Shown piece after piece: positions 1 through 14,094 of a stretch of 64,000 nt of DNA. The notes beneath the pieces are model-generated. The model worked only from the letters and a program-made list of their open reading frames with translations. It did no database searches and was not told where the DNA came from. The stretch is from Macropodus opercularis. Lineage: Eukaryota > Chordata > Actinopteri > Anabantiformes > Osphronemidae. Positions within the stretch are counted from its first letter, which is position 1. Each line of letters begins with the position of its first letter. The position numbers were made by a program, and so were the translations under genes. The stretch is taken from NCBI GenBank assembly GCA_030770545.1, contig CM061097.1, forward strand, positions 868,501 through 932,500, in the 5' to 3' direction.

Positions 1-60
1 TATTCTATTCTATTATGTTATATATATTATATTATATTCCATTCCATTCCATTACAGTAT
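1..60. repeat. AT-rich pentanucleotide-like repeat (ATTCT/ATTCC)
   Basis: The window opens in imperfect TATTC/ATTCC pentamers with an interposed TATATATTATATT stretch. It is a simple repeat cut by the window edge, so its full length is unknown. Confidence 0.8.
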
Positions 61-1367
61 TGAACCTGTCTGACTTGAAGATGAACAGAACTTACCTCTG
101 CGGTAGATCATCTATTATTAAACTTGTAATCATTACTAAGTCGTGTAATTGGTTAGTCTGAATCAAACGGACACATTCCCGTGAGCTGAGCTTCACATTA
201 ACCCTCGTTCAGCCTTCGAGGGGTCACAATGAAAACAGGAGTCTCAAAGCTCAAAAACCACACAAGGGTTGGATCAAACAGCCGCAGACAGACGATCTTT
301 AACAACACGCTTCATCTGGATGAAGCCACCGTCAACCGCTGCTAAGCTGAGGCTTTGGTTTTAAGTGGGCTTGAACAGGCTCGGGTTTGTGAGGAACGTC
401 TGCTCCGCTGCTTCCATCTCCTGCGGTGGAAGTGAGGCTTGTTACAGCTGGGGTGTGGACTGACGCTGCTTCGGTCGGTGTTGGAGGGTGTTTGGGCCTA
501 ACAGACAGCAACAAACAAATAAATAGTCCCAGATATGGACCGTATGGAGATTTGACCTGTTGATCTGGACTTATTGGACTTTCATTGCCACCTGAACCGA
601 CGCGTTTCAGTGATGGGCTGTGGCGTCACTCTGTGTTTGATCTAAACCTTTTTCTCCCGCTGTCACTTCTCCTTCCTCCTCCTTCAGGGAGTTTCTGTCT
701 TTGTGTTTTCCTTTGTCTGACTCACGTACTCATCTCTCTCTCGCACACATGGCTGCACACTGTCGTGTAGTGTGGGGTAGTTTGTGGGGTGGCAGTAATG
801 TCCCCGGTTCGGACCACGTCGCTGGATCCTGTCGCTCCTCGTCTCTCACTGTCTGTCTCGTCTAGTAGTTCTGGTCCCAGGACACGTTCTGTCTTCTTTG
901 ACTCAAATGGAGCTACATGCATTTCACACTATCACAAAGCTGCGGCGTGGTAATCAGTGTTTTCTTGCCTAGTGCGACTGAAGGAATCCCATTGAGTACA
1001 TCTGAAGACCTTGAGAACCGAGAGGCGGGAAGGAAAATACCAACAGAAAAACAATTTGAAAACGCTCACAGTTGTTGCCCTTTACTCTTCGAGTGCATCA
1101 GAGGCTCGTGGGGGTGAAGTCAAGAAACAGAAGACGAGACTGAGGTTGTGAATGAAAGCTCAGAGTCCTGGAAGCGCAGCGTGAACAGGGTCCGTCTGCT
1201 TCTCACTCAGCTTAAAGCAGCTCTGTGCCCCAGAGACTCCTTGTCTCCTCTGTTTTCCTCCTCCTTTGCTACCTCCGCCTGTCTTGTTGGTTCGCCTGTG
1301 CTTTGTGGTACATTTTATCCCTGTGTTGAAGCCCCTTTCACCTGGATCTGAGTCTCATACCCTCCAA

Positions 1368-1444
1368 CCTCCTCCTCCTCCTCCTCCTCCCTCCCTCTCA
1401 GCTTCCCTTGCCTTGTTTCCCTGTTTCTCTCTCTCTCTCTCTCT
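1368..1444. repeat. pyrimidine simple repeat, (CTC)n then (CT)n
   Basis: CTC triplets at about 1368-1390 are followed by a mixed pyrimidine run and (CT)9 at about 1427-1444. It lies about 340 bases upstream of the long-form start codon, and could be 5' UTR, promoter or plain microsatellite. Confidence 0.75.
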
Positions 1445-1780
1445 GTGAAGAGGGAAAACGGCATCAACGGCCAAGCCACAGTAACAGAGCATGCAACAGG
1501 GTGCAGACAGCACCTTCTGCTTCACCACCTCGCCTCTCGTCTCCCAGAGCAAGGCTGCAGGGCAGAAAAGAAGAAAGCAGGGGCACAGCTGAGCAGGTGA
1601 AGGACCGGGCTTCTTATCAAGACGTCAGAAGAGGGCATGTAAAAGAAAAGGAAGCCTGGAGAGAGACCAGCCTGCAGCTTGAAGTGAAGATGCCACCTGT
1701 GGCACTAGTTTGGTAAAGAACGCCTCCTCAAGTCTGCGGCCGCCCGACATCCCCATCTCTCTACCGCGTACTTAACACCA

Positions 1781-1984
1781 ATGGCTTCAAAGAAGAAGTG
1801 GGCTGAGCGGCGGGAGTTGCGAAGGGATCGTCCGTTCTCCACCCGGGATGATTCGTCTGTTGCGTCTGGGACATCTGGACCAGGACGTCCCACCACCAGG
1901 GGGCGCTTCTCAGAGTCATGGAAGAGGCTCAGCTCCAGAGGGGGCTCTACCAAGAGGGGGGTGCTCAACTCTCAGCAGCCACCG
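1781..1984 (+). CDS. trpm3: trpm3 alternative first coding exon, long N-terminus (68 codons)
   Basis: The ATG at 1781 opens MASKKKWAERRE. The exon then carries a Ser/Arg-rich stretch and ends GRFSESWKRLSS...STKRG..NSQQPP before the donor GTAAGA at 1985. The second half matches the mammalian long TRPM3 N-terminus that I recall as GRFAESWKRLSS..GSTKR..SQQTP, which in mammals also splices straight to AQKSWIERAF. The exon is 204 bases, ends in phase 0, and so joins the exon at 37523 in frame. The start is chosen because it is the only Met between the in-frame stop at 1706 and the conserved block, and the N-terminal residues are plausible for the family. The extreme N-terminus (about residues 1-38) is poorly conserved, so the exact start is less certain than the 3' end. 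Confidence 0.88.
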
Positions 1985-4900
1985 GTAAGATGTTTCGAGG
2001 ATACACAGGCCCTCTCTACGTGTTGCCCCAAAGATTAATCGGTGACCTGGTGCCTGCTGGGAGAGAAATGGGACAGGAAGCCTGGTGTCAAGACAGCGCT
2101 TTGCCTGGGAGGGAGCTAGATTCGATGGGGCGTGAAACTGAGACTAACCAGTGAATTTAGCCGTTTAGCATTTGAATCCAGACATCCTCAGTAGTATTTT
2201 CATTCTCTTTGGGCTGCTTCTTGCTAACGTTCAGGCGTTTTGTTCTCACTGAAAACGTCTGTAGTTTGTACTGTGCAGCTGCCTTTAGCTTTACATCCCC
2301 TACCATCAGCCATGATTTGTTGCCTTGGAAACCACGTGTTGTAGTCTGAAAGCAGTATTACAGTAACATTCAGGGTTTGATATATATACTTTATATAACC
2401 CAACTGTACAACTAAACCCTTTCGATGATTTATCACCCTCTCATAACGATAGAGCATCAGGGCTGCTCACCTTCTGGAGAATCGTGTTTTGTATATAATG
2501 AGTAAATTCACCACACGCTCTGGTTCAGAGACGGATTCATCTGGAAATAGATGCTGCATAAAGCAGGTAATGAACCTGCTGGACGGTACGTGTATTAGAG
2601 TTCAGCATGATTTACCATCATGAAGCTGATGACAGAGGAAGCTCAGATACACAAACTATGAATCTACTGTATGTTGCTTCAGTTTCATCTCAGTGCGTTT
2701 GGCTTCTTCTGCTTCTTGGAATCTTGCTTTTGAAAGCTCGTGGCAGCGATCAAACATTTCTTTAGGAAGAATTCGATGAATCCCATCCCATCCACTCTAT
2801 TTTTGAAATGTAGAACTTCCCAGATGTAGATCAAGGTCATGGACCATCGCAGTCAGACAGTCTGTGGGGTCCGATCTGGCTGCGATATCTGAGCTGGGAG
2901 GCGTGTGGGAGTCAGAGATGCACATGCCTGGAGTTTTCAATGCAGTTATTCAGTTGTGCCCCAGTGACCAGTGATAGTTTCTTATTTTGAGACACAAAAT
3001 CTCAGAGGAAATGTTTTCTATGCAGCATATTTTTAATGTTTACTGAACGTGTAAATGTAAAGCTGAATATATTGTTTACTGTCTGACACTGAATCTTTTA
3101 ATCGTAGTGTGTGTGCGGATGTTTGTGTGCCAGCCTCGGTCCTCTGAGGATTGTGTTGCTTGGATGTGAGCCACAGAGTGATGCTATCACAACACCGCTG
3201 CTAGTTTCAAATCTTTAGACCCTTTGAATCGTTAGTCATTTGCTGTGGTGAGGTGTTTGTGTACCAAGTAAATCCTGTGATTGACGGAACGCGTGAGACG
3301 AGGTGAGGGATAGAAATTGAACGAAAAAGTAAGAGTGATGGAGAATTACCTCACAGGCGCTGAGAATCCAATACTGGTGCAGAGGGAAAGACCAGGAGAC
3401 CTGAGTGATGGGCGAAGCTGTGCATTAAAGCTGTGCACCGCCACTGGTGAATCTGCTTCTTTTAAAAATAATGTTATCATTTAGTTCATTGCAAACCATA
3501 AACACATGCTAAGAAAAGCTCCTGCAGCAGTGAATGACATCTAATGATGCAACTTACTCATTTTACCCTTCCCATGTTTCTCCACCAGACCATAATCTGT
3601 CCGGCGTAGAGTAAAACGTTCTGGTACCACCTCGTTTTCACCCCTTCAGTGTTTTCGCTTGACGCAGTGCAGATCTGCGTTATTGTTAGTTATAGTAGTG
3701 TAAATGACTGTAAGGATTAGGGTGGAAGCAGAGGACAACACAGAACGATCCAATGTGTTTGCCTGTTCGCCCTGCAGGGCATTAACCCATCTGTAGATCA
3801 CAGAGAAATCCCACGTTCCTTTGACAGCGAGATAAAAAGTGAGGCCTGCATGTGTGGAGCTTTACTGCTTCACTTGGTGTGTAGTTGAACGTGTGTGACC
3901 TGGTATTTTATGGGGAAACATAAGCCTCACAGAGCTCTCACACCATCACCCTGACGCTCTTTGGCTGTAATGAGGCTCATCTCGTGTCACGGTGGGACCT
4001 CAGCCGTTTTAAAAGCACACATTTTGCCCGTTGAATGCTCCCATTGGTGCGTTAGTCTCTTTTCCTCTGTGGTCTTTAGCCACATTGATTTGGCTCATTC
4101 TGCTTACTATGAGTTTCTTGGGAATTATGTTAGAAGCAAAAGAACAAAAGAAAGTCAGGCAAATATAAGCAAAATCCTCAAAGAGTCAAGTCTCAGCGGT
4201 TCCTGAAAGGGACGTTTCTAGTAAAAGCTACCGTAGCTACTGTAGCATCGTTTTACTTGATTTACTGCACACGGCTACACCAGACACACAACTGATCACG
4301 GTGAGCGTCACAGTGCGGCTTCAGGGTGGCAGCTCCATTCTCAGCATCCGTCTCGTTCACCTCTGCACACGGCCAAGCAACGCTCAGCTTTCTGTGTCTG
4401 GCCCTGTGCTTGACCCACTGCGCGATACCTTGAACAGTCATTGATGGGCAAGTCCAAGCCAAGTCTCAAGTGTTTGTTCATCTAAGATCCACTGGAAGCA
4501 GAGGCCTGTGTGGAGCCTAGTTTGCTCTGCTGCTGCTGGGAACCAGGACATATGATGAAGGTGGTCACAGATTCAAAAGACCAACCAAGACTCATCTCTT
4601 CTCTTGTTTGATCTTTCAGTAAAATCTGATCCGAATCCCATATTCAAAAGTATGTATGACATTCATTTACATTCATTGCAGCCTGAGTTACTAAGATGCT
4701 TTCGTTATATATATTATATATTTGAAACGCGTTTAGGCCACTAAGCAGCAGTAGCAGTTAACTACTCGCTTCGCTCTGCTTTGTCTGATCTTATCTCACC
4801 TTTGGTTAGTTAGTCTGTTCCTTTCACCTGCACTAATAGTTTCAGGGTCAAGTTCAAGTAAACATGTTCGCTCCTAAACAAAACTGTAGGTTAGAGTTTC

Positions 4901-6448
4901 ATTACGTATTAGCAGAATGATTTATGGCTTCATACTAGACAAAGACCAGACAAAGAAGGTTTGTTTCACGGAAACATTTGAATTGGCTTTACCCCGGGGT
5001 CACGACTGAAAATGTGTGAATGCATGTGTTAGATTCTCATTTCAATGAACCCAAGTGTGATATTACTTTGCAAGGCAGAGGTCGGGGAGAAGTTAAGAGT
5101 TTAGTCGGTTGCCATGGAGATGCTACGTGGTTCAGAAACTTGCATTTTTAGAGCGATGTTTTTGTGACAAAGATCAATGGCTCACAAAGTGGATGTGCTT
5201 CTTGAGAGTTGCTGGTTAGTAAATCTGGCGAACGATTATTCACAATAACACATTGTTATTCTGGAAATGTTCATTTCGTCTTTGCTTTTGGAGAAGCGGA
5301 GGCGTGTTGGATGACAGGGAACGACAAAGCTCGGATATTCAGTTAGAAGCCATTTGGCAGGAACGAGGGCTTCACAGACAAGCGAGCACTGTACACTGTC
5401 AGTAGAAACATGAACTGGACAACGGCACAAAGACTGTGAAGCAACGTGCAGCTGTTGTGTAAGTTTACAACCTCAGATGCAACAGATTGTTGATGAATGA
5501 CTGAATGACGTGGCTCTGACGGCTCCTGCTGAGTTGAGGGGTTGTTTCACAGTGACTGCAGAGCACGTCCTCTCTTTTTAATAATGACACGTGAAGCCAA
5601 CGTAACAGTGAGAACAGACGTCTTCTCAAGGCTGCGGGGACTGAAAGGATTCAGCGTTTGTGCTGTGTATCACGAATAATTTAACTATAAGGACTTTTAA
5701 CTAGTGCCAATATGGTTTTGTCTACATTAACCATCTTTGTAGAATTAATTTTAACTGTGTTGTGAAGAAAGTGAAGCAGAAGACGAGGTCGTCCCTCCTC
5801 CACTGGGCTCGGCCTCCTTCACTCACCATGACACACCTCAGATTCTCATTTCACTTTCTGTTACTGCTGCTATGCCAACAAGTCCTCAACATTATAATCT
5901 GCTTAACACATTTCACTGGCTCACCAGAAAAGAAAGCGACAGTTTGAAGGCAGTGATGTTAAGACTGGATTTCTGAAGGTTGTGGACCGACATCCACAGC
6001 AACAGTAGCGTGGAAACAGCCCAACGTATCGCGGAGAGTGTGTTTCAGCATTAAGCCTGGTGGGAGGTGTTAGATAGTGGGAGGATGTGCTGGAGAGTCA
6101 AAGCGTCTTTTGGAGGGACCTGCATGTTTGTGCTGAGACACAGGAGAAGCCTGAAGCGTGGTCGTTTTGAAACGAGTAGAGGCGGCACATTTAGTGTCTC
6201 AGTGGGTGTGGCACAGCCTGCTTTCGTTAAGTTGAGGAGATCTTTCCCCAGATGCCTTTCAGAGACGTGATGTGGACGAGGAACCTTTGAGGCTCGGGAA
6301 CAGAAAAGGGCAAAATGAACTCTAGCCATGAAAAGGGAAAAGGAGAGAATGGCCGAGCGAGAGGGCGAGCTTTGATAAGGTCGCATGGCAAACTTTTGTT
6401 GCCGTGGAAATGATTCTTCGACTTATGTTAACGGCCACAGACAGGCGC

Positions 6449-6517
6449 TGTGTGTGTGTGTGTGTGTGCGTGTGTGTGTGCGTGTGTGTGTGCGTGCGTG
6501 TGTGTGTGTGTGTGTGT
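6449..6517. repeat. (GT)n microsatellite with GC interruptions
   Basis: About 69 bases of GT dinucleotides broken by several GCGT steps. Intronic. Confidence 0.95.
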
Positions 6518-8345
6518 ACATGTGAAGAAACACGAGCTGTGGAAACTATATTCTCCCTTAAAACATTTACCACTGAGTTTGAGCTGAGCCCAAACTGTTT
6601 CCCTGACCTATTAGTGAGTTGCTCTGCCTGCCTTTGACTCCTAAAGATAAAATACGAGCATCCAGCTTTTTATAAAACTTGCAGTAAACATGCACGGATG
6701 TCACGTCACATGCTTTTCAGATAAACCCACCAGTGTGATTTAAGACGGGGAAAGTCGTTCTGACGGCTCTGTAATCCTTTTTGTTTCTGGAGATAATTTG
6801 TAATGAGTTTAATTGAAAGGCTCTTATTCATCACGTCACAGTCAAGCTTGTTGTTCCTTTGTCTGTATGTTGTAGACGCTGCCATCAGCACCAGTGGTTT
6901 AATGTTCGCAAGTCAGAAACGTGAACTTAAAGAACAGAGGCTTCATTAACGAAAAGGTCCAAAGGAGTTTTTATTTAAGAGCCGGATCCTTGGGTCCGGG
7001 GCAGAAACACAAGGCAGGTGACTGGTTACAGAACAAACGGATTTGAGTTACTCCCCTTATGGATTTGTCAGATTACTGGCACGGGTCCTGATCAAAGCTT
7101 TTTAAAGCCTTCTCAAAGCAGCCTCCCTCGAATTCCTTCCACTAATTTATCCTCAGTCAGACGGCGGAGGGAGGGAAGTGCAGAGAGACGGGGACGACAC
7201 GTTTTAGAGATGCTCAGTCATGCCTCAGCCAGAACACATTTCATTAGACAAATGACATCATAGCGTCACTGTGGGCTAAAAGTTTGGATTTGTTCCTTCT
7301 AGAATGATCCAGAGCATAACTTACCCATTTTGCACGGTGGTGTGTGAAAGGCTTGGAGATATAATTTGCTTTTACATCACAGGGTTTTGAGGATGTGCTG
7401 CTGACACAAGTTCGGTCCAGTAGATAAAACTTGGGTCTGTTTCCAGCCTGGACGGCAGCACAGACTGTCTGCACACGTCCCCCTGACACAGTTACACAGT
7501 TACTGCCCAGTGATCACACGCAGCGCGAGCCATCAAATGTTTCCCGTCCCATCACCAGTCGTAGCTGGCTCTGCTAATTTTCCTCCAGCTTAATGCATTT
7601 CATAAACGCCCTCTTTTTCATGTTGATGTCGATATATTTTTACTTAAGTGTAAATGTAGATATGTTTGAATGGAGATCTGAAACCGTCGAACCTTCTCTT
7701 TGAACCGAGGCTTTGAAGCTCTCCTGTCTGATGCCGTGAGCTCTGAGCTTAGATGTGACGCGTGGCCTCGTGTAGGTCCTGGTGCCGATGTGGCAGTAGG
7801 TTTGCCATAAAAGCATTACCAGCGGCCTCGGGCCAGTGGGCTGTGGGTCCAGCTTTATTACACCAACCTGCAAGGTGGTCATTACGCCGTGTCTGCGTTG
7901 CTACGGTAACATCAAGGTTTTCAAGGGCTAATGCAGTATTTATGGCTTTTCATACAGCCCATTGCAGGCAGACATTCAGTGTGTCTGGGCATCACCTTTT
8001 TGTGGTGGTGTATTTGTGGTTGTGTGCCATTTTCACAACAGGGGCTCAGTTTCATAGATGTTGGCACAAAGTGCAGAAGGTTGAACCATCAGCTGTATTA
8101 TCCACGATGTCACGTCATCCGCACAGCCGAGCCCTGAGCCCTGCTGGTTCACCGCTGTCCTCTCTTTTTGTGCTCGTGCTGATGGAACCTGTCCACCACC
8201 GGCCGATGTGGGGATGTCTCCTGTCCTCCCTCTTTTCTTTGTGCTCTTGCCTTCGCTACCTGCCCTCATGTGTCGTAAGAAGCGCGCTGATGCACTTTGC
8301 CAGGCAAATGAATCATTCACTCCATCATCAAGATACGATAATATA

Positions 8346-8386
8346 AGATAAGCCTTTACTGTTCCCACACTGGGGAAATTCTGCAA
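8346..8386. repeat. possible degenerate dispersed-repeat fragment (GGGGAAATT type)
   Basis: The stretch resembles a motif common in fish interspersed repeats, a TTTATTGATCCC-like block followed by GGGGAAATTC. Only about 40 bases align from memory, so the family and the ends are unsure. Confidence 0.35.
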
Positions 8387-8541
8387 TATATTTGGAAATT
8401 CTAGTTTAACAAAACAAGGGACGAGTAGCAGCTGCAGCAGAAGTTATACACGATTTATAAAAACATTTCTTGTTAGGATTAGCTTGTCCATGGTTTGTAC
8501 TATTCAAAATGTTAACGTTAACGTCTTACCATCAACATTTA

Positions 8542-8774
8542 CGGGCGGCAGTGGCTCAGAGGTAGAGCTGTCGCCCACCAATCGTAGGATCGGTGGTTCG
8601 ATTCCTGGCTTCCCCAGTCATGTGCCAAAGTGTCCCTGGGCAAGACACTGACCCCCAAGTTGCCCCCGGTGTGAGAGTGTGTGTGTGTGTGCGTGAATGT
8701 GACGCAGTGTCAAAGCGCTTTGAGAACCGATAGGTAGAAAAGCGCTGCACAAATGCAGAACATTTACCATTTAG
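8542..8774 (+). mobile_element. tRNA-derived SINE (fish type)
   Basis: An RNA polymerase III internal promoter is visible. An A-box-like TGGCTCAGAGG lies at 8552-8562 and a perfect B-box consensus GGTTCGATTCC at 8595-8605, 43 bases apart start to start, as in tRNA-like SINE heads. It is followed by the block CCTGGGCAAGACACTGA, a short GT run (about 8677-8690), and the tail block CAAAGCGCTTTGAGAACC...AAAAGCGCTGCACAAATGCAG, ending near CATTTACCATTT. This head-to-tail order is that of an abundant SINE I recognise from teleost genomes. I cannot assign a family name without a repeat library. No clear target-site duplication was seen. Confidence 0.85.
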
Positions 8775-11700
8775 TGAATACAGTTACAAGACGGTTTCCT
8801 GCATTAACGACATAGTTTCACTAGAGGTTTCTCAAAGTGGCCCTGAATGAGTGAAGCTCTAGCTTTAAAGACGCAGGGATTCTCTGCAGCACTGGGATAA
8901 AGCGAGTGACTGTTCATTAAAGTGGCATCTGACACTGAGCCGTGTCTGCATTGCTCCGTTGACTGAGAGGATTAAATCGGCAGCACTAAGATAATCTGGC
9001 ATTTGTAGATTACACCGTGTGTGTTTCTTTCTGACCACCAGAGAGAGTCTTTGTTTAAGACCATCACGACAACTGTTTAACTTGCTTTGAACTGAAAGCC
9101 TCTCTCCTCTGAGAGCCGTTGGGGCCGTTGCTATATTTTGTGAGTAGTTTTTAAGGGCAGCGATGTCAAGACGTGGCCACATCATTTCTTTCCCAGCGAG
9201 AATTTCTCGACAAGCTCGAACGACTCCATCAAACTCACGGAGCGCAGGAAATTTCAGATTTCATGTGTTATTTCACAGCCTCTGACGTCACATGGAGGCA
9301 CCTCTTCTCAGTCCATGGACCGTCATTGACTGTCTGCTTGTGTGGATGGACACGACTAGATGTTCATGTGGTTTTACATATAAGATTCATCTACAGCAAT
9401 TATAATCTCATCGCCATATTTTACATGTGCATTTGCTCACCAGCTACGCCCTTAATGGAGAGATGACCAGTCAGTCTGATGGAAATGCCTCTTGTTGAAT
9501 CAAGCAGCTTTTTAGACCCAGTTTAGTTTGAGTTTTCCTTTTGATGGCACATATTTAACCTTATCATCTTTTTAAATAACATTTGATTAAATACAGTACT
9601 TCACGGCCCGTGTGTACAGCAGGTGTGGAGGGCTGGGATCTTTTTGCTTGTTTTTCATACTTCAAGTGCTAATTGTCCTGGAAGTTTCATTAAAAAGACA
9701 TTACAGTACGTCGTACTATGAAAATGTGCTTGTGCTAATTCAGTTGCCAACTTGAAATCCAGGCCCAATGCAGTGAAAAGTGGAAAGAGACGTAAGAGGT
9801 GAGCAGGAGGAATGTGTGCGTTCTCAGCAGGTAGAGTTGGGGGAGCTGCAGTAATGAGCAATATAATTTACTATTATGATGACAGTGGTGAAACTGAACA
9901 GCTGATTTCTCCTCAAAATGGAAAACACCTCCACATAACAGCCCGACTATCATCACGGAGCTGCTTGGAGGACACACAAGCAAGATGTCTGAGGCCACTG
10001 AAGAAGCTGCCTGGACAGGTGGTGGGACGTCCACTTGACTCAACTTTCAGACAACTTCACCTGGACGAGATTGTTGTACTTGTGTTCCTCAGCCCCCTGA
10101 CACACGAGGCTTCCGCCAAACTCCCCCTCGCTGCATGTCTACATGTAGGTACTTAGTTACTTACTGTAGAATTGGTTTTCTTTTTCAATAATGCTGTTCA
10201 GCTGTGATAAGACGCAGCTTAAGTTATGGGATCAACCTCTGCAGGGCATTAGTTCTAATTATTTCTAGCTGGTCCGTCTGTTTCATTCAGTTTAATTGAT
10301 AAGACTCTGTCAACGTTTAGCTGAGCTGCTAGAGGCTTAGATGTCAGAGCTGAATGTTGTTGACCTGGTGAGTGATGTGAGGTTTGTGGGTCGTCTTTAG
10401 TAGGATAAAGACGCGTTGCCGACATTTTAAGAAGCACTAAACGTTGGCACCGTAACGCAGCAGTGCTTGGCCTCGGACTCGTTGGCTGATGGTGGAAACG
10501 GCACATTGTGAGATCTGCGGCTCCTTTGTGTGATTCCATCCTGCAGGCTTATATTCGTTGCCTCTCTCCAGATGGAGGAGTGTACCCGACCCAGCAGAGG
10601 TCTTCCTGCTACCTCAGGGCAGGCGAAGTAGGGGGTGGTTGTGTGTGTGCGCACACGTGTGTGTATGTATACGGGTTTTTGAGAGCATATGGAGGGAGGT
10701 ATTGAACTGCCACTTACTGAGAATCCTCCAGGGGATGAGCGTCACACAGAGACGTGGTAGAGGAAGCCAAATGAGATGGAGGCTTTCAGGACCATCAATC
10801 TGCCATAGACAGCTTTGCTAACACATACCTTCACTCACTTCTTTGACTGGAAACGTCTGCTTGTGAGCTGAAAACGTCGAAGGGAACTGGAGCCCTGCTC
10901 ATGACGGTCTACGCTCGCGAGGAGTAAACAGTAAAACACAGATGTTGCCGCTGCGTGGCATCACCGTTAGTGGATGTTAGCCTGTAAGTCAGGACAGACG
11001 GGATCAGCAGGACGCGGAATCCGCATCGAGTCAGAGAGAAGGCGTGCGACGCGTCCGTCAGTCACACAGCTACGGTTACGGTGTAGCCACTGCCACAAAA
11101 CACTGCAAGTCATACTGCAGCACCAGGCTGCTTCCACACTTCACTGGCAGAACTTCCATTATTGGTCAGAAAGCTGCTTATTGATAGACAGTATGCGACG
11201 CATCATTTTACAAAACCTCTGACAAGCACATCCTAAGACATGTGAAGCTCGTTTGTCTAGGGGTCCGTCTGTGTGAAACTCAAATGGATGAACACGAATG
11301 AATTTAAAGGTCCCAGCTGAACGTGGTCTGTAGTCCCCACTCAGCCGCCGTCCGTTCAGGCCTTGAAAGGACAAAAGCCTGCTTGAAAATCCCCGAGACG
11401 CACGTCACTGCTCTGTGGCCAGTGTAGCCATGAATATGAACACGAGGCCAGAGATTTGGGTTGTTAATTGTCCATTAATTTGCAGATGTACAAACTCTTA
11501 CAATTACTAAGTGTAGCTTGATGGTTGATTGACTGATGTTCATAATATTTATCTGTCACTTTTTAGGCGGTTTGTCGCACCACAGTTAAGCGGGAGGCAC
11601 ATTTGTAGACACATATTTTCCCTCCTCTCTCTCACAGGATCTTTCTTAGCTCAGGTCATTCACCTTCATTAAGTGCATATTTTGACAGCATTGCCCAAAG

Positions 11701-14094
11701 TAAACCGAAAACGTCGACACGTATGTGCCTCTGCTCACTATGCTCCACTCTGCCACAAGGTTGTTTTGCACACGTGCCCTGTTGTAGTTGATTGACAGGT
11801 GGAAATGGGTTCGTGTCTCACTCCTGTCACAGAGCAGATAAGCAGCGTCACCAGCTCTGCCTGTGATGAGATGTCTCAGAAAAGAAAAGCATGAAAAGCT
11901 TTAAACGTACTCTCTCATCATGGCCACGTCTGGTTGTGACTGAATTATTCAGTTGTGTCTGTCCACGCTTCCAGTGAACACACTGTTACTCAACCTGATC
12001 TAAACGGATTCATATTAGCTCTTTTGGATATGTATTGTTTTTCCTTCTTAACATGACAGAAACTTATTGGCAGTGACTTGTCTCTCTCTGGTGCCACGTT
12101 TCGCTCCCGTTGGAAGGAATGAGTCACTGTTCTCTGCCAGCGCTTTAACACCTTCTGATGGTGCGATAATGTAGTGGAGCAGTGAGAAGAGACGCCGACG
12201 TGCTGCAGCGTGTGTTTTGGACGGGTGCCCTCTGCTGGAGGAAGCGGCCACCTTGTTTCTTTTGGCAGGATGAAGGTGCTGACGCATCCAAACGCAGCCG
12301 CTCCAACACTCATGCGAAGACCTGTCTGCTATTCACATTACTTTAAATGATTAGCTGATGGTTTTGATGAGCCGTTGGAACATCGCGGGTGAGTTTTGTT
12401 TGAACGCCGGCGCTGACTCTGAGCTGGGTGTTGTGCATTAGAAGGATGCCATCTAGAGTCAGGATGCTCACAGTGCAGAGTCAAAGAGCTGTGCACTGAC
12501 ACTGAAGCGTGTGCTTCCCTCCCTTTGCCCCCATGTCCACCTCAGGGAGCCTGTGGTCATTGAGGTGGATATTCCTGATGTCAGTCCTGTCAGGGCAGGA
12601 CATCACTACGGTCGCAGCTTTGTTGATAAAATACAAGAGGCGGTGACATAAAAGACACGTACCAACGTCCCACCAGTGGTGAAATGGTGATGCATTAGTA
12701 ATGCAACTGTAGTTTTATCAAATCACCTGCTTGTTTGCTGTTTCCGCTGTGACAGCCTGTCTTGCATCACTGAGCGATGTTCTTTATGATGTAGGAGCCT
12801 AATTGTCCCTCAAGGTAAATACAGAAACTACTATCACTGAATTCTTTGTCCAGATTTGATTTACCCCCAGAGTCCACGTCCAATGCGACGCATCGTGTCA
12901 TCATCTCCTCTCCGCCCTCAGCAGAGAATCGCTTTGAGTCAACCAGTCCAAACTCGCCGAACCAGAGATGTTGGTTTGTGTTTGGTATCGTTGTTCATTC
13001 TTGTTGTTTGAGCTTTGTTGGCTGTGGCCCGAGTGACTAGAAATAGAAATAACGAAGCACCCGTTCAAAACACTGACAAGAATAGTCGACTTATTTTTAT
13101 CCTTCTTACGAATGTGCTTCATAATCAAGCATTTACGTCTCTGGGAGGCACTGCTGGGTGTGAACCAGTAGCACCTGCAAAGCTTCAGAGTTGTTGCATG
13201 GCCGACCCAGGGGGAAACACGGAGGAAGAGCTACATGCAACAAGCATTAACGCAACAACTAAGGATATACAGCAGACGAGAGAGTAACAAGCTAACTGCA
13301 TAACTATCAAACCCCAGAGAAGACTGAAAGGCAAACTAAAAGATTTACCACTGAACAGGTAAAACCCTTCCAGAGGACGAACTGGAACCAGTGGCTGTGG
13401 GATATGTAGGTCACGAAGCCTGTCCCTGACAACCCAGCACTCGGGAGCGTAGCTTACACTGTGGAGTTAACTGAAGATTGGCAGTAGCCGGGCAAATCTA
13501 GGGGGAGAGGGGGAAGGGCGTGGAGTTTATGGCTGCATGTGGGGCAGTCAACAGAGCAAGGCTGCAGGTGAGACGTTACGGCAGCGCGAGGTCTGTGGAG
13601 GCTGATATGTCAAAGTACGACAAACGCTCTACATGTTGTAGATCATGACATTCAGTGACATGTCTCTTAAAATGCACAAAGAAACATGTTACTGTGTAAT
13701 TTAAAAAGTGTAGATCAAGCCTGAAATATTTTTGGATGACTCACACTTCAGCCTTTTCTTTGTTAACTAACATGATGCTGTTCGTGGGAAGTACAGGTAT
13801 AGTCTGTCCACAGGAATTCATTGGTGCAGCATTTATGCCAGTATCACAAATTGAAATTCATCAAATGAGCGAGAGCAAGTAGAGCTGCTGCGACGCCTTT
13901 CAAAAGGAGTTCTTGCAGTATGACAGCGCTGCTCTTTTTTAAACTGCTTTAGAGCCTTTCATGCGTAAATAAGACGTCTAACGTGCGAATCAGTAAGTAG
14001 GTCGTACTCCTCCCTGCTGCCTTGGCACCAAGTTGTTTAATGTGCTTCCATCTTCAAGCTCCATCTGAATTCACTCTACAAGACGGAGCTTTCA

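Larger units (their letters stand above)
1..1780. other. upstream region: 5' flank or 5' UTR of the long trpm3 form, no gene seen
   Basis: No exon can be supported here. The first 60 bases are an AT-rich ATTCT/ATTCC run. A CTC/CT pyrimidine stretch lies at about 1368-1444. An in-frame stop at 1706-1708 lies upstream of the ATG at 1781, so the long-form frame does not extend further 5' in this DNA. The promoter and transcription start are presumably here or further upstream, but I see no convincing TATA element or CpG island border. Confidence 0.5.

Noticed and set aside
7762..8346. 194-codon open frame on the + strand in the first intron
   Set aside because: No recognisable domain, low-complexity Cys/Leu/Ser content and overlap with a dispersed-repeat fragment at its end. 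No splice-flanked conserved block. Treated as chance.
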